From positions 434,001-498,000 of the forward strand of contig NZ_CP151274.1 of NCBI RefSeq assembly GCF_051131135.1: a stretch of DNA of 64,000 nt. Direction: 5' to 3'. Positions 8,751 through 20,809 of the stretch are shown here, piece by piece. The notes below the pieces were generated by a model that did not search any database, was not told the DNA's origin, and saw only the letters and a list, made by a program, of their open reading frames with translations. The translations under genes and the position numbers were made by a program. How positions within the stretch are numbered: the stretch's first letter is position 1; every line of letters begins with the position of its first letter. The DNA is from Thermogladius sp023256015 (lineage in GTDB: Archaea; Thermoproteota; Thermoprotei_A; Sulfolobales; Desulfurococcaceae).

Positions 8751-9614
8751 GGCCCAGAAGGCGACCAGCCCCAGCACCATCGAAGCCAGCATTTTCACTC
8801 TCGCGTCCTCCAGCACCCTTTTGTCCGTGGGCCTGGAGTAGGCCTTCACCGCCTGGTGTAGGTAGGCTGCCGCCGCCAACACTATGAGGGCCAGGAAGGC
8901 TGCGCTCCCGCTGAGCGCGTACGCGGCCAGGGCTAGGAGGGGCGCCGAGGCCCCGACCGCCAGGACCAGCCTCCTCGACGCCTCCACGCCGAACACTATT
9001 GGTATCGTCCTGTAGCCGGCCCTCCTGTCGCCCTCCACGTCCTGGAGCGCCTTGACCACCTCCCTGCCCGTGGTAACGAGGAAGACGAGTACTGCGAAGG
9101 CGGCTGTGAACGCCAGCTTCCCCTGGGGAGACCCAGCGAGCACATAGCCGTAGACGACGGGCCCCGTGGTGGAGAGCGAGACGAGTAGGTGGCTCCACCA
9201 GTGAGCCCTGAGGTAGCTGTAGGCCAGCCCCGCTAGTGTGTAGACCGCTGCGACCAGGGCGGGCGGCCAGCCTACGCCCCGCCCGGCGAGCACGAGTAGC
9301 GCGTTCAGGGCTATAGAGGCTACTGCCAGGGCTAGCCCGAGGCTCCTCGCGGCCTCCCGGCTGGCCCGGCCGGACGGTATCGGTTTCCACGGCTTGTTCA
9401 CCGCGTCCACCGCCGCGTCCACGTAGTCGTTCATTAGCATCGAGGCTGCCGTGGAGAGGTAGCCCGTCGAGGTAGCGACCGCCGCCATTAGGACGTCTGG
9501 TGGAGTGTAGCCCCTGTAGACCAGGACAGCCATGAGGGCGCCCAGGCCGCTCATGAGGCTGTTGACAGGCCTTGTCATCGCTACGTAGTCGCGCAGCCCC
9601 AAGCAGCACACCAC
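8739..9614 (-). CDS. digeranylgeranylglyceryl phosphate synthase (UbiA family)
   Basis: A membrane prenyltransferase that adds the second geranylgeranyl chain to geranylgeranylglyceryl phosphate in archaeal ether-lipid synthesis. The signature NDYVDAAVDAVNKPWKPIPSG (about residues 64-84) carries the two Asp pairs for Mg-diphosphate binding. A second Asp-rich site reads DVEGDRRAGYRTIP. About eight to nine membrane helices fill the rest. The length of 291 aa is normal for the family. The start is GTG at 9614; a second GTG and a methionine (MTRPVNSL) follow shortly, so a slightly shorter form is possible. TATA-like GTATTTAAC upstream (about 9636-9645) is shared with the divergent C/D sRNA region. 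Confidence 0.88.
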   Translation of the reverse strand: MVCCLGLRDYVAMTRPVNSLMSGLGALMAVLVYRGYTPPDVLMAAVATSTGYLSTAASMLMNDYVDAAVDAVNKPWKPIPSGRASREAARSLGLALAVASIALNALLVLAGRGVGWPPALVAAVYTLAGLAYSYLRAHWWSHLLVSLSTTGPVVYGYVLAGSPQGKLAFTAAFAVLVFLVTTGREVVKALQDVEGDRRAGYRTIPIVFGVEASRRLVLAVGASAPLLALAAYALSGSAAFLALIVLAAAAYLHQAVKAYSRPTDKRVLEDARVKMLASMVLGLVAFWASGL

Positions 9615-9644
9615 TGTTTTAAACTCGGGAAACAGAGTTAAATA

Positions 9645-9702
9645 CGGTGTGATGAGACGACGGTTTACGGACCGGTGAAGAGCGTTACCCTAGCTGAGGC
9701 CT
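9645..9702 (+). ncRNA. box C/D sRNA with two 12-nt guides
   Basis: The element order and spacing are exact for an archaeal 2'-O-methylation guide. C box GTGATGA lies at 9649-9655, then a 12-nt guide at 9656-9667, D' CGGA at 9668-9671, a 3-nt spacer, C' GTGAAGA at 9675-9681, a 12-nt guide at 9682-9693 and D box CTGA at 9694-9697. The first guide matches antisense 23S rRNA at 10172-10182 over 11 nt with one G-U pair. That predicts methylation of the C at 10178, near E. coli position 2590 in the peptidyl-transferase region. The second guide has only 8-9 nt partial matches in rRNA, so its target is uncertain. A TTTTAAAC TATA element at 9617-9625 is correctly placed. Confidence 0.85.
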
Positions 9703-9780
9703 CCTCCTAGCCTACGACAAGCTCGCCTACACTACTCCTGTACCCGAGAACGAGATCCGAGAGTGGAGTGAGGGGGTCTA

Positions 9781-9850
9781 CGCCGCAGGTAGGCCTACCA
9801 GGAGACGCGCCCGAGCCCGCGTGGGCTAACGCCCTCGCTCCCGGGTGAGT

Positions 9851-9860
<10 letters not shown>
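9781..9860 (-). repeat. 3' arm of the pre-23S processing stem
   Basis: This segment pairs with 12941-13014 on the other side of 23S. On the plus strand 9781-9796 is the exact reverse complement of 12999-13014 (16 bp), 9818-9826 that of 12968-12976 (9 bp), and 9851-9860 pairs with 12941-12950, which is helix 1 of mature 23S. The bases between the pairs are partly unpaired, as expected for a bulge-helix-bulge cut by the tRNA-splicing endonuclease during pre-23S excision. Confidence 0.8.
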
Positions 9861-12940
<3,080 letters not shown>

Positions 12941-12952
<12 letters not shown>

Positions 12953-13014
12953 GGATGCGAGAGCAACGCCCACGCGGAGCTCGACTGGCACCCCTGATAG
13001 GCCTACCTGCGGCG
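12941..13014 (-). repeat. 5' arm of the pre-23S processing stem
   Basis: Partner of 9781-9860. The perfectly complementary blocks are 12999-13014, 12968-12976 and 12941-12950. The arm occupies most of the 16S-23S spacer, which explains the absence of other genes there. Confidence 0.8.
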
Positions 13015-13094
13015 TTCATCTCCCCCTCCCGTTATCGGAGGAGGAATAACGCCCTTTACACAGGGCTCTGAGGCCCTGTGCTGCATCGGAGGGA

Positions 13095-13130
13095 GGGGCA
13101 GGGCGGCAGTGGCCTTTCACGTAGCATGCC
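13095..13130 (-). repeat. 3' arm of the pre-16S processing stem with bulge-helix-bulge
   Basis: Pairs with 14665-14699. Read as RNA, the outer helix is 13 bp (13095-13107 with 14687-14699), then a 5-bp helix, then a 4-bp central helix CGUG/CACG (13118-13121 with 14677-14680). That central helix is flanked by AAA at 13115-13117 and by AGG at 14674-14676, followed by a 9-bp inner helix. A 4-bp helix between 3-nt bulges on opposite strands is the canonical substrate of archaeal tRNA-splicing endonuclease, so 16S is expected to be excised here. Confidence 0.85.
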
Positions 13131-13148
13131 CCCCGGCGGCGGGGTAGC

Positions 13149-14647
<1,499 letters not shown>

Positions 14648-14664
14648 TTAGCCGCAAGGCGGGA

Positions 14665-14699
14665 GGCATGCTACCTCGTGTGCCACGCCGCCCTGCCCC
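14665..14699 (-). repeat. 5' arm of the pre-16S processing stem
   Basis: Partner of 13095-13130, lying in the rRNA leader between the promoter and the 16S 5' end. The 3-nt bulge is AGG at 14674-14676 (minus-strand reading) and the central helix is CACG at 14677-14680. Confidence 0.85.
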
Positions 14700-14794
14700 C
14701 GTCGGACTCAAGGTTCCCGGGGTTAAACTCCCCGGTTTTCTTGAGTCCCCACGTGGTAAGCGTGGTTCCAGCATAACTATCTTACTCTGAGGGT

Positions 14795-14803
14795 GTTATA
14801 AAC
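14795..14803 (-). promoter_or_regulatory. TATA box of the rRNA operon
   Basis: GTTTATAAC on the minus strand, preceded by a purine run (AAAGGGGGTAAG) that fits a BRE. It would start transcription near 14770-14777, about 125 nt before the mature 16S 5' end, so that the transcript includes the whole 5' processing arm. Confidence 0.75.
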
Positions 14804-14834
14804 CTTACCCCCTTTGATCTGTTCATTAAACAGC

Positions 14835-15185
14835 TCAACTGTCCCCGCGGCAGGAGGCCGATTCCTCACTCGCTGGTATAACCCAGCGTAGGAACCGCGC
14901 CGCCGCCGGGTGCCGCGGGGCTGTATATAGTATTGACTGTAAGACCTAATTAACCTGCAGCGGATGGCCACCGAGACCGGACCCTCGCTCCCGCGGCGGG
15001 CGCCGCCCACCGTGTAGGAGGCCTAGACCTATCGACTTCTAGCTCCTTGGAGCCAGGCGTTGCTGGAGCTGTGTGGTGCGCTCCAACGTTAGACCGGGGC
15101 GTGCCCCTCCTGGTTTAGGGTCGCCGCTCTAAGGCTCTGCGTGATAGCCGCGTCTCTTCCCGCGTCGCGTGCTCTACTTAGCTCG
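14835..15185 (-). ncRNA. candidate structured RNA, unidentified
   Basis: The gap between the rRNA promoter and the HAD gene is GC-rich from about 14840 to 15180, unlike the A+T-rich spacers elsewhere, and contains no convincing ORF. It holds several inverted repeats. 14843-14852 is the perfect complement of 14911-14920, enclosing 14860-14866/14890-14896 and 14871-14876/14883-14888. Further hairpins lie at about 15034-15053 and 15057-15090. Two imperfect helices have G-U pairs on the minus strand where the plus strand would have A-C mismatches, favouring a minus-strand RNA. TATA-like ATATATATTTC at about 15202-15212 would start it near 15180. I see no RNase P, SRP or 5S consensus, so its identity is open. 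It may be two RNAs, because another TATA-like stretch lies at 14922-14932. The rest of the gap (15213-15311) is A+T-rich and featureless. Confidence 0.4.
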
Positions 15186-15311
15186 ACAGATTTTGTCAAA
15201 GAAATATATATGATCAGGTCAACCATGTTTATGTCCACATACTTCACCCAGGGTTAGCTTATTACTAAACCCCCTTTTATATTCTGTGATAAAACTACGT
15301 TTACAAACATA

Positions 15312-15965
15312 TCATTTTTTGTTGATATACAGAAGGAGGTCGGGGAGGGGCCTGAGACTCCCCACGGCGTAGTCTGGGCGGCACACACCCTGGTCGTACC
15401 TGTAGTTGTTCCTGTTGACCAGAACGAAACCGACCCCCGCCGACCTAGCGGCGAGGCAGTCGACCTCCCTGTCGCCGACGTAAACCGCTTCGTCGGCCCC
15501 GACGCCCATAGTGCTCAGGGCTCTCAGGATCACGTCCGGGTAGGGCTTGCCTCGTACCCCGTCAACGACGCCTGAGACCGTGTCGAAGAGGCCGAGTATG
15601 TTGAAGTAGCCGAGGTACTCGACTATCCTCTCCAGCTTACTGGAGGAGGCTACCGCGAGTCTGAACCCCTTACTCCTCAGCAGGCCCAAAACCTCGGGGA
15701 CGTCGTCGAAAACCCTGATCATCCGCCTCCAGTTCTCCTCTACCAGCTTGGCCCTGACCCTCATCAGCTCAAGGTGCTTCTCCCTACCTAGCCCCCCGAA
15801 TACCAGGGAGGAGAACTCTTCTAGGGGCCTACCGATGTTTCTCCTAATCGCGTCCTCGTCTACCTCGACGCCCACTATACGCGAGGCCTCGAGGAAGCTC
15901 CAGGTTATGAAGTCCTCCGAGTCCAGTAATGTGCCGTCCATGTCGAACAGGACAGCCCTAATCAC
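15312..15965 (-). CDS. HAD-family phosphatase (Gph/beta-phosphoglucomutase type)
   Basis: A predicted cytosolic phosphatase of the haloacid dehalogenase superfamily, 217 aa. Motif I is LFDMDGTLLDS (catalytic Asp at residues 8 and 10), motif II is VASSS, the motif III lysine lies in GKPYPDV and motif IV is YVGDREVDCLAA. A helical cap domain (about residues 15-90) resembles phosphoglycolate phosphatase and beta-phosphoglucomutase, so the substrate could be phosphoglycolate, a sugar phosphate or a nucleotide. Its ATG overlaps the stop of the preceding phosphatase gene by 4 nt, indicating translational coupling. Confidence 0.88.
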   Translation of the reverse strand: MIRAVLFDMDGTLLDSEDFITWSFLEASRIVGVEVDEDAIRRNIGRPLEEFSSLVFGGLGREKHLELMRVRAKLVEENWRRMIRVFDDVPEVLGLLRSKGFRLAVASSSKLERIVEYLGYFNILGLFDTVSGVVDGVRGKPYPDVILRALSTMGVGADEAVYVGDREVDCLAARSAGVGFVLVNRNNYRYDQGVCRPDYAVGSLRPLPDLLLYINKK

Positions 15966-16678
15966 AGCTGGCCGCCCTCGATCAACTCGGCGAGCTTCAC
16001 GATGGCCCTTCCCGCGGGCTCGTCTACAACTAGCTTGGCCACCGCTCTGAGCTCCTCGTCCGCGTCCCCGGTCGCTACGCCCAGCTCCACGGCTCTCAGG
16101 AGGTCTGCGTCCATGGAGCTGTCGCCCACAGCCGCGGCCTCGCTGGGGTCCAGACCCAGCTTGTCGAGGACGAATTTGACAGCCCTGCCTTTATCCACGT
16201 CACGCGGCGTCAGGTGAATAGCGTACTTGCTGTAGCCTACCCTCACCCAGTCGTACCTGCCCTCGACGTAGTCCTTCACCAGTTTGTAGACCTGGTCGCC
16301 GTTGGCCCTATCAACTACTCTGAGAGCGAAGTCGTAAAGCCTGAACCTGTTCTGCCACGAGTCCGCCACCAGCCCCCTGAACTTAGAGAGGGCGTCCGAG
16401 TAGGCTTCTCTCGCCGACCTCGACGGCAGCTCCACTATTCCGAGGTCCTCGCTGTATACCAGTGCACCGGTCTCCGCTATAGCGGGGCCGTTCAGGTCTA
16501 GGTACCTGTGCAGGCCTATGACTACCGGGAGAGCATTGCTGGAGACAATGCTGACTCGGACACCTATGCTCTGGAGCCTTCTCAGCGCCTCGACGGCTCC
16601 CAGGTAGATCCTGTACGTCCTCCTAGACTCGGTCAGGGTCCCGTCTAGGTCGGTGAACACTATCTTTACCCTGGCCAT
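15962..16678 (-). CDS. archaeal phosphoglycolate phosphatase (HAD type IIB)
   Basis: A 238-residue HAD phosphatase of the TA0175/archaeal phosphoglycolate phosphatase and SPP-like family, proposed to salvage 2-phosphoglycolate. Motif I is VFTDLDGTLTES near residues 7-18, motif II includes SIVSSNA, a lysine lies in VDKGRAVKF, and motif III/IV is AVGDSSMDADLL. The cap is of the C2 type, inserted between motifs II and III. The ORF continues upstream through the tRNA-Asp gene, but the ATG at 16678 has GGGTGGTAAGC directly before it and a TTTTAAAA box (about 16726-16734), so it is the start. It forms an operon with the next HAD gene. Confidence 0.88.
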   Translation of the reverse strand: MARVKIVFTDLDGTLTESRRTYRIYLGAVEALRRLQSIGVRVSIVSSNALPVVIGLHRYLDLNGPAIAETGALVYSEDLGIVELPSRSAREAYSDALSKFRGLVADSWQNRFRLYDFALRVVDRANGDQVYKLVKDYVEGRYDWVRVGYSKYAIHLTPRDVDKGRAVKFVLDKLGLDPSEAAAVGDSSMDADLLRAVELGVATGDADEELRAVAKLVVDEPAGRAIVKLAELIEGGQL

Positions 16679-16761
16679 GCTTACCACCCTAGCACTATGA
16701 GAGTTATTGGAGGATCTACAGGGTTTTAAAAGACCGGGAGAGCCGGTGTGATCAGTGTATA

Positions 16762-16836
16762 CGCCGCCGCCGGGATTTGAACCCGGGTCACGGGCTCGAC
16801 AGGCCCGCATACTAGACCGGGCTATACTACGGCGGC
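16762..16836 (-). tRNA. tRNA-Asp(GTC)
   Basis: A complete cloverleaf read on the minus strand. The acceptor is GCCGCCG/CGGCGGC, the D-arm is GTATAGCCCGGTCTAGTAT, and the anticodon stem CGGGC/GCCCG has loop CTGTCGA (anticodon GTC). The T-arm is CCGGG TTCAAAT CCCGG, with discriminator G. CCA is not encoded. No intron. Confidence 0.95.
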
Positions 16837-16880
16837 CCTGTAAATTTGGATACTGCATTGTAGGGTTTTAAAAAGTTGTT

Positions 16881-17081
16881 TCACGGTATGTAAGGAGGCT
16901 TCTCGTCTAGTTTCAAGACGCCCGACTCCAGCTTGGCCTGCAACCTGTACGCGACGAGCTTATCGTCCGGGCTGGCCCTGGGCGGGTGTGGGACTCTCAG
17001 CTCTCCCCCGCAGTACGGGCACTTGTCTGTCGCAAGAGTATACCTGCCACACCTAGAGCACTTCCTCATGAGCCACTTCAA
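16881..17081 (-). CDS. nop10: H/ACA RNP component Nop10
   Basis: A small scaffold protein of the H/ACA pseudouridylation complex, binding Cbf5. The length of 66 aa is slightly above the usual 55-60. The N-terminal zinc ribbon is C8xxC11 (CSRCG) and C20xxC23 (CPYCGG), followed by the conserved linker helix with HPPRASPDDKLVAYR. The start is ATG at 17081, which overlaps the aIF2alpha stop by 4 nt. The aIF2alpha-Nop10 pairing is conserved across archaea. Confidence 0.95.
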   Translation of the reverse strand: MKWLMRKCSRCGRYTLATDKCPYCGGELRVPHPPRASPDDKLVAYRLQAKLESGVLKLDEKPPYIP

Positions 17082-17875
17082 GACTTCACACTCTCTACAG
17101 AGACTTCGACACCGAGCTCCTTGGCTTTCTTGAGCGCGCGCTCAAGCGACCTCTCCAGGACCGCCTCCGCCGTCTTGTAGTCTCCAGCCTCCACCTCCAC
17201 GACGTACCTCGGGGAGCCAGCCGTGTATATTCTCGCCGCCAGCCCCTGCCCCGTGATCTCACTGTCCAGGGTTTCGAGGACGCTCCTAACCCTCACAACG
17301 CCGTCCCTTTCCAGGCTCCTGAGCAGGACGACCCTCTTGACCGAGATCTTCCTGGGCTTCACGTGCTTAGACGCCTCTTCGAGAATAGGCTTGACCCACT
17401 TCTCGGGTACACCGGCTTTAATGAGAACCTCCTCTCCCTTGCCCACGGCCTCCTCCAGCGCAGTTAGCGGCTCCCCGAACTGGTCTTCTAGCTTCCAGAC
17501 CACGTCCCTGTAGGCTTCCTCTAGGCTCCAGCCCATAGACTTGGCTACTGTCTCGATTATCTTGGCGCCGCGCAGGAACCTCTTCCACCACATCATCTTT
17601 CTCCGCTTGTCTCCGTCAGAAACCCTCTTTAGAGAGACGTCTACCTCGTTCTTCCTCCTGTCCACTCTTATGACCTTGACGACTATCTTCTCGCCCTCGT
17701 ATATGACCTCGTGGAGGTCCTTGACCCACTTCGTAGAGGTCTCGCTCCAGGGCAAGTACGCCCTCAGGTCGTTGTACTCGTCTAGGGTCACGTAAGCTCC
17801 GTAGTCGAATATCTCTCTCACCGTGGCGACTACTAGCTCGCCGAGGTCTGGCAGGGGCTTCCTTGGGACTACCAC
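17078..17875 (-). CDS. translation initiation factor aIF2 subunit alpha
   Basis: The alpha subunit of the heterotrimer that brings Met-tRNAi to the ribosome. An N-terminal S1 (OB-fold) domain begins at GELVVATVREIFDYGAYVTLDEY and includes EKIVVKVIRVDRRKNEVDVSLK (to about residue 85). A helical middle domain and a C-terminal alpha/beta domain (RYVVEVEAGDYKTAEAVLE) follow. About 265 aa, as expected. GTG at 17875 lies 1 nt past the upstream stop and has GAGGTGGCGG before it. A GTG at 17893 would add six residues and overlap the STT3-like gene, so the start is uncertain by that amount. It heads a pair with Nop10. Confidence 0.93.
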   Translation of the reverse strand: MVVPRKPLPDLGELVVATVREIFDYGAYVTLDEYNDLRAYLPWSETSTKWVKDLHEVIYEGEKIVVKVIRVDRRKNEVDVSLKRVSDGDKRRKMMWWKRFLRGAKIIETVAKSMGWSLEEAYRDVVWKLEDQFGEPLTALEEAVGKGEEVLIKAGVPEKWVKPILEEASKHVKPRKISVKRVVLLRSLERDGVVRVRSVLETLDSEITGQGLAARIYTAGSPRYVVEVEAGDYKTAEAVLERSLERALKKAKELGVEVSVESVKS

Positions 17876-17876
17876 C

Positions 17877-19862
17877 TTAAACCGCCACCTCACGGAATTC
17901 GTATAGTGCCAGCAGGTAATAATTGTAGAAGGTCGCCGACGTCGAAGTAGTGGTGTCCAGCGGTATGAGCGTAGTGTTGACGAGTCTGAAGAACATCGGA
18001 GTCTTTACGCTGAGCTCTTGGGGCTGGTAGACGTCGTTCAGGACAGGGTAGCCCATCGAGTGAGCCGCGTAAGCTACGAGCTCTACTACGAGGGACGACG
18101 CCGCCCTGCTAGTCCAAGCCAGGGGCACGTTCACGAAGTACGTCGCCTTACTGTAGTCTACGAAGTCCGTTACGCTCTGGTTGGCGAGCGCGGCGTAGAC
18201 GGGTATCCTGGCAACGTCCCCTAAGGGTTGGTAGGTCACCGTCCCGATACCACCCGCTGGTATAGCCCTCCCGAAGTGCGCCTGCTTAGTACCATACACC
18301 GTGTTCTCGATGCTTACAGCCTCCCCCACGATCACGTAGACCCTGCTTATGTTGTACGCCATAGCCAGTCTCCTCAAGATGCCGGCCGCGGTGGCCTCGT
18401 CGCTGACCATGATCCAAGACGCGAGCCTCCACCCCTCCACGGGGCCGGAAGGGCCTGCGAGGGCTGTATATCCCTCGCCTAGATAGCCCAGGATGTAGTA
18501 CGTGTAGCCCCAGTACGCTACGACGAGGGTTCTGTTGCTAGAGACGTTGGAGAGAGCGCTTAGAAGGCTGGGCAGACCGCTAAGGTCGACCCCCGTCCTG
18601 TTTATGTAGGTCAACGGGATGTCCAAAGACACGATGCTCGGGGGGCTCCAGCTCACCGCCGTCGAAGAGACGGCGTTGCTCCCTACGATCGATAGCAGTA
18701 CTAGCGAGACCAGGAGTATAGAGGTGGCTCTGCCGAAGCCTTTCTCGAATACGCTTATCCCGTGGAGTACCCTTGTCAAAACATAGGCGACCACCACGGA
18801 GGATGCTACTATAGCGTACAGCTCGTTGACCACGTCAACGTAGCCCAGGAGGAGTGAGATAACAGACGTCGAGAGCAGGAAGACCTTTGCGAAGAGGTCT
18901 ACGATCCCCGAATACCTGGCCGTCCTCGACAAGGCTAGGAAGCCGAGGACGAGGAGGAGCCCTGGAGCACCCAGGTCGAACATCGGGTTATACTGCTTGT
19001 AGTACACCCCGGTGACGCCCGGGGCGCCTAGGCTTGCCGACGCGAGCACAGACGAGGCGGCGGCGAGTACCAGCGAGGCGACGACAGCAACGAGCCTCGA
19101 AGACGCCTTGTTGAGACCGAACCTCTTAACCAAGTACCACCCCACTAGGGGGCCCGCCAGCAAGCCTAGCGCCACCGCGTGCCAGAGGGTTACGAACCTG
19201 TAGCCGAGCAAGACCGCTACGAGGAACACGACAAGTATAACGCGGGCTGGCAGGAGCTCTCTCCACCCCATTTTACCAGCCGTCACGAGGATGCTGGCGG
19301 CGATGCCGTACGATGCCACCACTACCCATACACTACCATTCAACAGCCACGAAAACGCCAAGACCGCTCCCGCTAACACGCCAACCAAGCGGCTTCCCGT
19401 GCCCGAGGCGGCGAATAGGAGTAGGGCGCCCAGCAGAGTGAGCGGGACCATGTTCCAAGGACCGAACATCCCCAGTTTAAACCAGTACACGAAGCCTGGA
19501 GTCGTCGCGACGAGGAGAGCCGCGAGACCCGCCGCCAGCAGATCCCTGGACCAGAAATACGTGAGAGCGACTACAAGGACCAGCGTTAAAGCCCCCGCTA
19601 CCAGGGGCACTACGTCTACAGAGCTCCGGGCCAGCACCCTGATTAAAAGGTCCCCTAGCGTGTCGTAGTACCTCAGATCGACGGGTGCCACAACGGAGAG
19701 ACCCCTGTCAAGCGGGTACCCAGCATACTTTACGACGTATATGTGAAACCACGAAATGTCGCTTGGGAGACCGTACTTCAAGGTGTAAAACCCGAGAACA
19801 AAGTAGGAGACCAGGCTTAGTGCGAGGAAAACAACGCCGGGCACTACGTTCCTGACCTTCAT
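17877..19862 (-). CDS. STT3/AglB-like multi-spanning membrane protein (divergent GT-C)
   Basis: A 661-residue protein with about 12-13 membrane helices in the first 420 residues and an extracytoplasmic C-terminal domain. The segment AYWGYTYYILGYLGEGYTALAGP, followed by LASWIMVSDEATAAGILRRL and SRVYVIVG, mirrors the WWDYG-type region and following helix of oligosaccharyltransferase STT3/AglB in position and pattern. However, the WWDYG core is not intact and I see no clear DxD in the first loop. It may be a divergent or inactive N-glycosylation transferase, or another GT-C enzyme. ATG at 19862 has GGTG 6 nt upstream. It is directly followed by aIF2alpha. Confidence 0.6.
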   Translation of the reverse strand: MKVRNVVPGVVFLALSLVSYFVLGFYTLKYGLPSDISWFHIYVVKYAGYPLDRGLSVVAPVDLRYYDTLGDLLIRVLARSSVDVVPLVAGALTLVLVVALTYFWSRDLLAAGLAALLVATTPGFVYWFKLGMFGPWNMVPLTLLGALLLFAASGTGSRLVGVLAGAVLAFSWLLNGSVWVVVASYGIAASILVTAGKMGWRELLPARVILVVFLVAVLLGYRFVTLWHAVALGLLAGPLVGWYLVKRFGLNKASSRLVAVVASLVLAAASSVLASASLGAPGVTGVYYKQYNPMFDLGAPGLLLVLGFLALSRTARYSGIVDLFAKVFLLSTSVISLLLGYVDVVNELYAIVASSVVVAYVLTRVLHGISVFEKGFGRATSILLVSLVLLSIVGSNAVSSTAVSWSPPSIVSLDIPLTYINRTGVDLSGLPSLLSALSNVSSNRTLVVAYWGYTYYILGYLGEGYTALAGPSGPVEGWRLASWIMVSDEATAAGILRRLAMAYNISRVYVIVGEAVSIENTVYGTKQAHFGRAIPAGGIGTVTYQPLGDVARIPVYAALANQSVTDFVDYSKATYFVNVPLAWTSRAASSLVVELVAYAAHSMGYPVLNDVYQPQELSVKTPMFFRLVNTTLIPLDTTTSTSATFYNYYLLALYEFREVAV

Positions 19863-19933
19863 AGTAAGCACCTTCAGGGCTGTGTTTATTAGTTGAGACC
19901 TAAATTTAAAACCTAAACACGTAGGGAGGAGAC

Positions 19934-20332
19934 GTGTCGAGAAAGACGAAGAGGTTTAAAGAGGACCTGGCCTACGAGTTCGACTACGACTACGTGGCCG
20001 ACAAGGCCCTGTCGTTATTCGTGGTCTTGTCGATCGTAGCGATCGTAGTGGTCGTGCCGAACTGGCCCTACCTCGTCCTGACCTATGGTTCACAGCTAGC
20101 CTCGTACGGGTTGAGCGCTGTAGGGTACACACTGCTCTACACAACCCTCATAGCGTTCCTAATCGTGGTAGGAGCGATAGCCCCGCATTTCACGGAGTCT
20201 ATTAGACCAAAGGGTTTCAAGAGGATAACAGAGGAGAGGAGGCTAGAGATCAACTTCTACGTAATGGTCAGCTTGCTGGCTGTCGCGTCCTTGACCGCCT
20301 TAGCCGTTAGTTCGCAGTACCTCCCCCCTTAG
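19934..20332 (+). CDS. small membrane protein, three helices
   Basis: I do not recognise this protein. It is 132 aa with a charged cytoplasmic-looking N-terminus (about 25 residues, rich in Lys/Asp/Tyr) and three hydrophobic segments (about residues 27-48, 58-80 and 108-127), with a basic loop after the second (IRPKGFKRITEERR). The start is GTG at 19934 with GGGAGGAG just upstream, a strong ribosome-binding site. Divergent from the STT3-like gene and convergent with GINS15, overlapping its 3' end by 33 nt. Confidence 0.65.
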   Translation: MSRKTKRFKEDLAYEFDYDYVADKALSLFVVLSIVAIVVVVPNWPYLVLTYGSQLASYGLSAVGYTLLYTTLIAFLIVVGAIAPHFTESIRPKGFKRITEERRLEINFYVMVSLLAVASLTALAVSSQYLPP

Positions 20333-20809
20333 CTGTAGATACGAGTAGATCGGTCTCTCGACTAGCTCGACACAGTCCTCCAAGTAGAAGGGCAGCGTCT
20401 TTTCGACCTCTAGTAAAACGACATCGCCTCTCCTGTACCTGCCACAACTGGACTTGAAGTACGCGAGCAACCTCCTCCCGTGCGGTACTGAGGAACCAGA
20501 GTAGAGTAGGGCGAGGAACTTCTTCATGCGCCACACAAGCCTGAGCACGTACCCGTCTACGCTATCGGTGGGGGGCTCGACGCCGAGAGACGCCTTCAAC
20601 AGCCTGAACTCGGCCAGAGTACGCGCGTCTTCGACAACCCGGCTTAGTATCTTTAGGAAGAGCTCTCTCTCCTCTCTGCTAGAACTTAAGCCTGCCTGAA
20701 GGCCGCTCTCCAGACCCGACTGGACGTCTTGCAACTTGACGTCTTGGATTGACAGGAGCTTGGCAGACCAGATCTCCTCGCGGATTAACCTGGTTAGCGG
20801 ACTGCTCAT
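20300..20809 (-). CDS. GINS complex subunit (Gins15 type)
   Basis: Predicted GINS subunit, part of the CMG-like replicative helicase with MCM and GAN/Cdc45. It is 169 aa, with a helical A-domain first (TRLIREEIWSAKLLSIQDV and a long charged helix around residues 45-110) and a small C-terminal beta domain (RRGDVVLLEVEKTLPFYLED..ERPIYSYLQLRGEVL). This A-then-B order is the Gins15/51 arrangement. The sequence is divergent, so context carries weight: the gene overlaps PriS by 4 nt, as Gins15 neighbours PriS in Sulfolobus. Confidence 0.72.
   Translation of the reverse strand: MSSPLTRLIREEIWSAKLLSIQDVKLQDVQSGLESGLQAGLSSSREERELFLKILSRVVEDARTLAEFRLLKASLGVEPPTDSVDGYVLRLVWRMKKFLALLYSGSSVPHGRRLLAYFKSSCGRYRRGDVVLLEVEKTLPFYLEDCVELVERPIYSYLQLRGEVLRTNG

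Noticed and set aside
12953..13148. tRNA gene in the 16S-23S spacer
   Set aside because: The spacer consists of processing-stem arms; no T-arm or acceptor pairing is present, as usual for Thermoproteota.
14835..15185. RNase P RNA, SRP RNA or 5S rRNA
   Set aside because: The invariant sequences of these RNAs were looked for on both strands and not found, so the region is kept only as an unidentified RNA candidate.
15962..16858. Longer 298-codon start of the phosphatase at 16858
   Set aside because: It would run through the tRNA-Asp gene and the promoter; ATG 16678 has a ribosome-binding site and the family N-terminus.
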